Assembly: GCA_021234155.1 (NCBI GenBank)
Contig: JAJEKV010000093.1
Span: forward strand, 2,998,043 to 3,062,042
Direction of reading: 5' to 3'
Length of the DNA stretch: 64,000 bases
Origin: Isoetes taiwanensis
Taxonomy: Eukaryota > Streptophyta > Lycopodiopsida > Isoetales > Isoetaceae
In this document: positions 59,640 to 64,000 of the stretch, in pieces
How positions within the stretch are numbered: the stretch's first letter is position 1
Layout: every line of letters begins with the position of its first letter
The notes under the pieces: generated by a model
What the model saw: only the letters and a program-made list of their open reading frames with translations
Database searches by the model: none
What the model was told of the DNA's origin: nothing
Translations under genes and position numbers: made by a program

Positions 59640-60150
59640 AGTCTATTATATCCGAAGTTTTCAAAGCTATCTCTATTTCACATACTCAAAAAAGGGTGCA
59701 AAGATTTACATATATCAAATGAAGTTCGTGAACTGAATCTACATCTACAGCTTTTTAAGATCGCACAAAGAAGTTTTGTCTACATCTTCTCCAAAAACCA
59801 TCATCCAATTAAATTGGGATTATGTCAACTCCAAAATCACGCCAACCCTCGCTATTGTCTTCTAGGGTTTTTGTTTTTTTTAACCTTTTTTTTTGACTTC
59901 AAAAATAACATAAGGTTATGCGATTCACGCGGGACTTTTCATATGCGAATTGAAATATGCGTAAATGAAGAGCAAGTTGCTAACATAGATGAGACCAAAA
60001 TTGCTTGCTCGATAGATGATAATATTAGGTTTGATAACAAAGAGATTGCATTATTTATTATGGCAATTCCGCACTCAAAATTATCGATACATGGCACAAA
60101 TATCATACAAAAATATCATATATTCCAATAAAACATTAAGGGATCAATCC
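59640..60150 (+). other. AT-rich spacer with unassigned ORF
   Basis: Plus frame 59637-60131 (164 codons) has no recognisable motif apart from a hydrophobic run around residue 80. It overlaps poly-T stretches. I do not call a gene. Confidence 0.25.
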
Positions 60151-60159
60151 ATGTTTTTC

Positions 60160-63060
60160 CACGTTTAACAAGGTGTGGTTCCATGTCACCGCTCTATCCA
60201 GCTCGGGTACAAATCTAACACTTCACCCACCGCCTTCCCCATAGCCAAATTATGCATAATAGACACAAACTTCACCGTAAAATCATCCGTCGCAAAGTTT
60301 TTGGATCGTAAGATGGTGGATTCGTGGCCCGCTTTGATTGTAGAAGCATTTGAGAGCATCATCATCCACTATGATTATATCATCCTTATTCTCCATACCA
60401 AGTTCGCCCATCATGTTACTCAAGTGTTTGATGAAGATAGGCTTTTGCCTCGCTGATCCTTGGGATTAGTGAACTTCACACATTTGTTCTCGATCCCAAA
60501 GGGTCAACCAATGTCCACGATTTCCCCAAAGCCTCCAAAGTATCCTTTGATATTCCTTAGTTCCATGGATGACCAAATACCAACTCGAAATAACCCGAAT
60601 GCCTCGCCTAGCATCTCCTTCGCGCGTCACGATAGATCCACTTGGTGTTTGATTCTACCGGGTGTCCGATGAAACCGTTTCAGCCACTTTATTTTTCGAA
60701 AAAGTCTTGCAAAGGACACCGCTTAGGTCTAACACCACAACCTTTCTAGAAACGCAATGGAAGTCAAAACATCAAACATGTATCCCACCAGCAAGATACG
60801 ATAACACAAACAATACAAACGCCAAGCGTGATTTTGAAATAGTCATAACCAAATCGCGGCGCTACGGATTTAGTTTGACAACGGTGGCCAATCAAAGACG
60901 CCATGGCCGATTTAATTCAAAGGTAATACAAATTAAATCACGCTGCGGGCTTATTTCGCGGGCAAGGCCATACCTATCATCTTCGCCACGCCACATCTAA
61001 GGCCATTCTCCCCTTTCACCACCCTTAATCTTCGCCTTCTTCCGACCGTTAGAATTGTTATTTTTCTAATAGTTCCAAGGCCCTTCACAACCCATTATTT
61101 TACTATTGATTTGGCAAACCTCGGAATCACTAGAGCCGCTTTCGCTGCCTTCATTTTTCGCTTCCCCAATTACTTCATTGTTAACCCGTGAATCTACTCG
61201 TTGTTGCTTGCATCACCCGCAATGTGGGCAAAAATATTCCCTAAGTTCGCCACCATCACAAGACATTTGAGCAGCCAGCTTTAGCAGCTATTTGTTCATT
61301 ACCGCTTCCTTATCGTGTCAGCAGATTACTAGGTCCCTCACCGGCAACGCCCACTTTCGAATTGGACAAGTCTACTTAGACTTTTGATTGCCGATGATTT
61401 CAGGTTGCCATAAGGGCCTTTAGGAGACTTGGCAAGCACATGCATGAGGAATGGTTCAAGAAAGTCTTTGGCCCCGCCATCACCACAAAGCAAAGGACAT
61501 CTTCTTGCACCCATAAGAGCCTCTTGGGCAATATAACCTCCAACATGAAGCTCCAAGCAAAGTTGTATCAATTGGAGCAAATGCCCTCGACGAGGTAAGC
61601 AGCCATAGACGGGAAATCCATTTTATTTAAGGGGCCCTTCTCCTTAGTTTGTAGCTCAGACTTGATTTCCCCCACTTAGAGGGGGTCCCGATCCTCATCC
61701 TCTTCTCGACTCATCCTGTTTCCGACCGATCCCGATCCGTGATGAAAGAATATAGTTCTTAAGTCCGATCATCTAGAAGAAAACATTCCCATGCACCGCT
61801 ATTGTCACCCTTGGCCTTAGCAATATCATATTTCGTCGCCCGGATAGCATGGCTATCATAATGAAGATCACATGTGCCATCTTTTCGTGCCGCTCGCAGC
61901 CATTATCCTTAACATCATATATTAGGCATCCCTCCCTAATAACTTTGAGGCACTCCGCATCATGAGCAATGATAGTGCATGCAGATGTGACTCACCAAGG
62001 ACAAACGATGACAATAGTGAAGGACCTCTCGCTTGTCAATCCTATACAGCCGGTAAAGAAGTCAGCCAGAGTCCTTCCGTTCATGCCCATATCTCCTCTC
62101 CCACCCCCGCCGGCCCAACACAAAGAGTGATATATTTTAAGGCCGGGTTGATTCCCGGCAAGAGACCTTTGTACCCAATGGAGACCTCATATCGGACAGT
62201 CCGCTTTCTCCAAGAATCTTCTTCACAAGGGCCACTTTTCTTCTCAACTCACCAAGACCTTTAGGGGGTAGAGTCTCCTTATGTTTTGTATTTTTAGCCT
62301 TCCAATTCTTTTGGGAAGTCCTTTGACCGTAATACAAACTTTTGATGTCATCATTACCGACCTTGTATTTGTCTAGCAATCCAATTTCGTATAATGCCAC
62401 ATCCCCCGATAGCCTTTGTAACTCAGCCCCTACAACACTTCATTGTAATGCATATCCTTTACATGGTCAGCAAAGACTCAACTAAGGACATCCTATCCTT
62501 GGTGAAAGCACCCTTCTTGTATAAGACTTCCTTCTTTAAGCACCGGTCTAAAACCCCAAATGGTCTCAGCCACGCCGCCTAGCCCCCCGAAGTCTTTCTC
62601 ATCTCCGCCACATTCAAGTCAAATATGCTTACATCAACAGAGGCACCCTACCCATAGTGTCCGGGCAGCTTCCCTTTGTGCATAAGCGCCCCTGCATTCA
62701 TTCTACTTGAGCCATACCGCCTCCTTACAAAACACAATCTTATACGAAGTCTGTTGGTCCCGACCGGCCGATGAGCTTTCATAAGGATCCGCAATGTCAT
62801 CACCACCTTTTTTTTTGATTTTCTTGCGCCTTCTTCTTCTCCTCAGATAATTGTTCATGACAGAGTCCGCCTCCAAAGAATTTGAATGCCTCGCATTTTG
62901 ACCCGCCTCGCCGGTGGGCAATGGGCAGCCATATTCCACCCATCGCTGACGGGCGTATGCAGCTTGTTCAACGATGGACCGCAATAGTACGTATATTGAA
63001 TCAAGATCATAGAATAGAAACACGGCCGCGATTTGAATAGAATTGATCAAGAGAAAATCA
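60160..63060 (-). pseudogene. Decayed coding region with cysteine motifs and a basic run
   Basis: Minus-strand coding-like pieces in several frames. 62703-63050 has RQRWVEYGCPLPTGEAGQN, then a basic RRRRRRKKIKKKGGDD run. 62137-62400 has DKYKVGNDDIKSLYYGQRT and LGELRRKVALVKKILGESGL. About 61800-61890 has DGTCDLHYDSHAIRATKYDI. 61338-61580 has VGGYIAQEALMGARRCPLLC. About 61205-61245 has EYFCPHCG and CKQQR, then an acidic/Ser-rich tail. About 60500-60580 has GLFRVGIWSSMELRNIKG. Cys/His spacing suggests a zinc-binding protein. I cannot name a family, and stops break every frame. Confidence 0.35.
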
Positions 63061-63310
63061 CGCCCGGGCGGAAATGAATAAAGTTATTAATGCAATCCAC
63101 GCCGTGTGCTTTAAAATCAAAACACTTCATGCCAGCAGCAATCGAAACACCGTGCGTTTTCGATCAATTGGTTGATTTGAAACACGCCGGGCGGAATTGA
63201 TTGATTTGAAAACACGCCTCACGCGGAATACAATTTATGAAACCGTAGATTTGAAAAACACGCCGGCGCGAATTGATTGATTTGAAAACACGCCATGCGA
63301 ATATTAAAAT
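63055..63310. repeat. Minisatellite with GATTTGAAAACACGCC
   Basis: At least five imperfect units of 30-45 bp: TTGATTTGAAACACGCCGGG, then CGGAATTGATTGATTTGAAA with ACACGCC (twice), GTAGATTTGAAAAACACGCC and variants with GCGGAA. Non-coding. Confidence 0.65.
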
Positions 63311-63319
63311 GCATTGAAT

Positions 63320-64000
63320 AGATGCGCTTAGTTACCTTTTGTATAGAAATGTCTTCCCCATTTCATTCAAAGTTGCGCTTAATCTCAAATGCAAATCGCA
63401 GTGAAGTATTGGCATCCAAGATACGACACCTCCTATACGCATAGTGATTGTAGAACGCTGCTTTGGCCTCGCTTTGTTCTCGCCGGCCGATGAGGGCCTT
63501 CTGCGGCCTCAACAGATCGCCGCCCGGCCGATGACGAATTTAATTTAATATTTTCATTTAACATTAACTCCTGAAGTTCGGCCCACACAAAGAAGCTTGT
63601 TCGAGATCATATCCCAAGGTAACACATCCACCGGCATAGGCATTTGACCGATTACTAATCATGCTCAACAATCTCCATGGCATGTGCCGGATCATATCTT
63701 CGCTAACATAAATGGAGTTTGGTGAACTGGATGAGGGACTTCACATGGATCGCAAAAGTTTCCTTAAGACCCAATGGATAATGGTCGAGTATTTATTCAA
63801 ATTTTGTTCATCGCCTCTAGCCGCGCCCCACTGGCCCTGCTCATTCTCAAAAACGTAAGCCTCCATGCCTTCACAACCGCAGTTGAACATCCTTCCCTAG
63901 ATCTAGGACCCTCTTAGAAGCTTTCAAGTCAGCTAATTCCCTAGCTTGCTGCAAATAGTGACTTGGTGTTCTGCTTAGTGAACATGCCTCTACGCACAAA
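63320..64000. other. Right-edge region, no clear gene
   Basis: A minus-strand frame near 63740-63880 reads MEAYVFENEQGQWGAARGDE, then LNKYSTIIHWVLRKLL, protein-like but unrecognised. It may continue the relic region at 60-63 kb (upstream side). GCCGGCCGATGA occurs at about 63481 and (with CGCCCGGCC) at 63521 as a short repeat. Confidence 0.25.

Noticed and set aside
60460-60700. LINE ORF1 (DUF4283-like) assignment
   Set aside because: A few words (GIWSSMELRN, GISKDTLEALGKS) are suggestive but in different frames, and no reverse transcriptase of LINE type is present.

Overview
This looks like nuclear DNA from a land plant. It has short introns with GT-AG borders, a plastid-type sigma-factor exon, a Bet v 1/MLP-like gene, a Ty3/gypsy LTR retrotransposon, and many degenerate repeats separated by long AT-rich spacers. 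Several copies of a transposase-like family, which I associate mainly with seedless plants and protists, make a fern, lycophyte or bryophyte plausible. That placement is inference. There is no sign of a bacterial, organellar or viral chromosome.

Layout. 1-5031 (minus): the 5' half of a Ty3/gypsy element (RNase H, RT, protease and gag relics, then its 5' LTR at 4536-5031), running off the left edge. 5034-7573 (minus): a four-to-five-exon hAT/ZNF862-like transposase gene whose last coding stretch ends exactly at that LTR. 7.6-14.4 kb: mostly spacer with tandem palindromic repeats, an unrecognised ORF pair (9.3-9.75 kb) and one isolated sigma-70 region-3 exon (10.55-10.74 kb, minus). 14.4-17.1 kb: a composite repeat present twice. 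17.3-18.7 kb: broken copy A of a transposase-like family (probably the one called DUF7869). 18.9-29 kb: spacer, an unrecognised multi-exon candidate (22.6-23.6 kb, minus), ORF fragments at 25.3-25.8 kb, and a near-perfect 37-bp inverted repeat at 28.2 kb.

29.1-30.0 kb (minus): an SRPBCC/MLP-like gene with an unusual acidic tail and one frameshift. 33.9-35.5 kb (minus): copy B, the most complete copy of the transposase-like family. 37-38.7 kb: several small tandem duplications. 39.2-45.9 kb: a ~268-bp satellite carrying two copies per unit of the palindrome CTTCCAACATGGGTTGGAAG, split by a ~4.5-kb block whose two ends both carry palindromes containing GGGTTGCCC. 47.3-50.9 kb and 60.1-63.1 kb (both minus): broken coding relics with cysteine motifs. 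51.1-51.3 kb: a tandem repeat containing a 24-bp near-perfect palindrome. 54.06-55.18 kb: copy C (plus). 57.1-59.5 kb: a lysine-rich broken coding stretch and further relics.

The genes do not form a pathway. The window reads as transposon-dominated chromatin with a few host gene pieces. Its most distinctive signals are the three transposase-like copies sharing an MDQxKT ... GHTHxDID signature, repeated use of short perfect palindromes as the core of unrelated tandem families, and the nested insertions (LTR element in the hAT-like gene; an unclassified block in the satellite).
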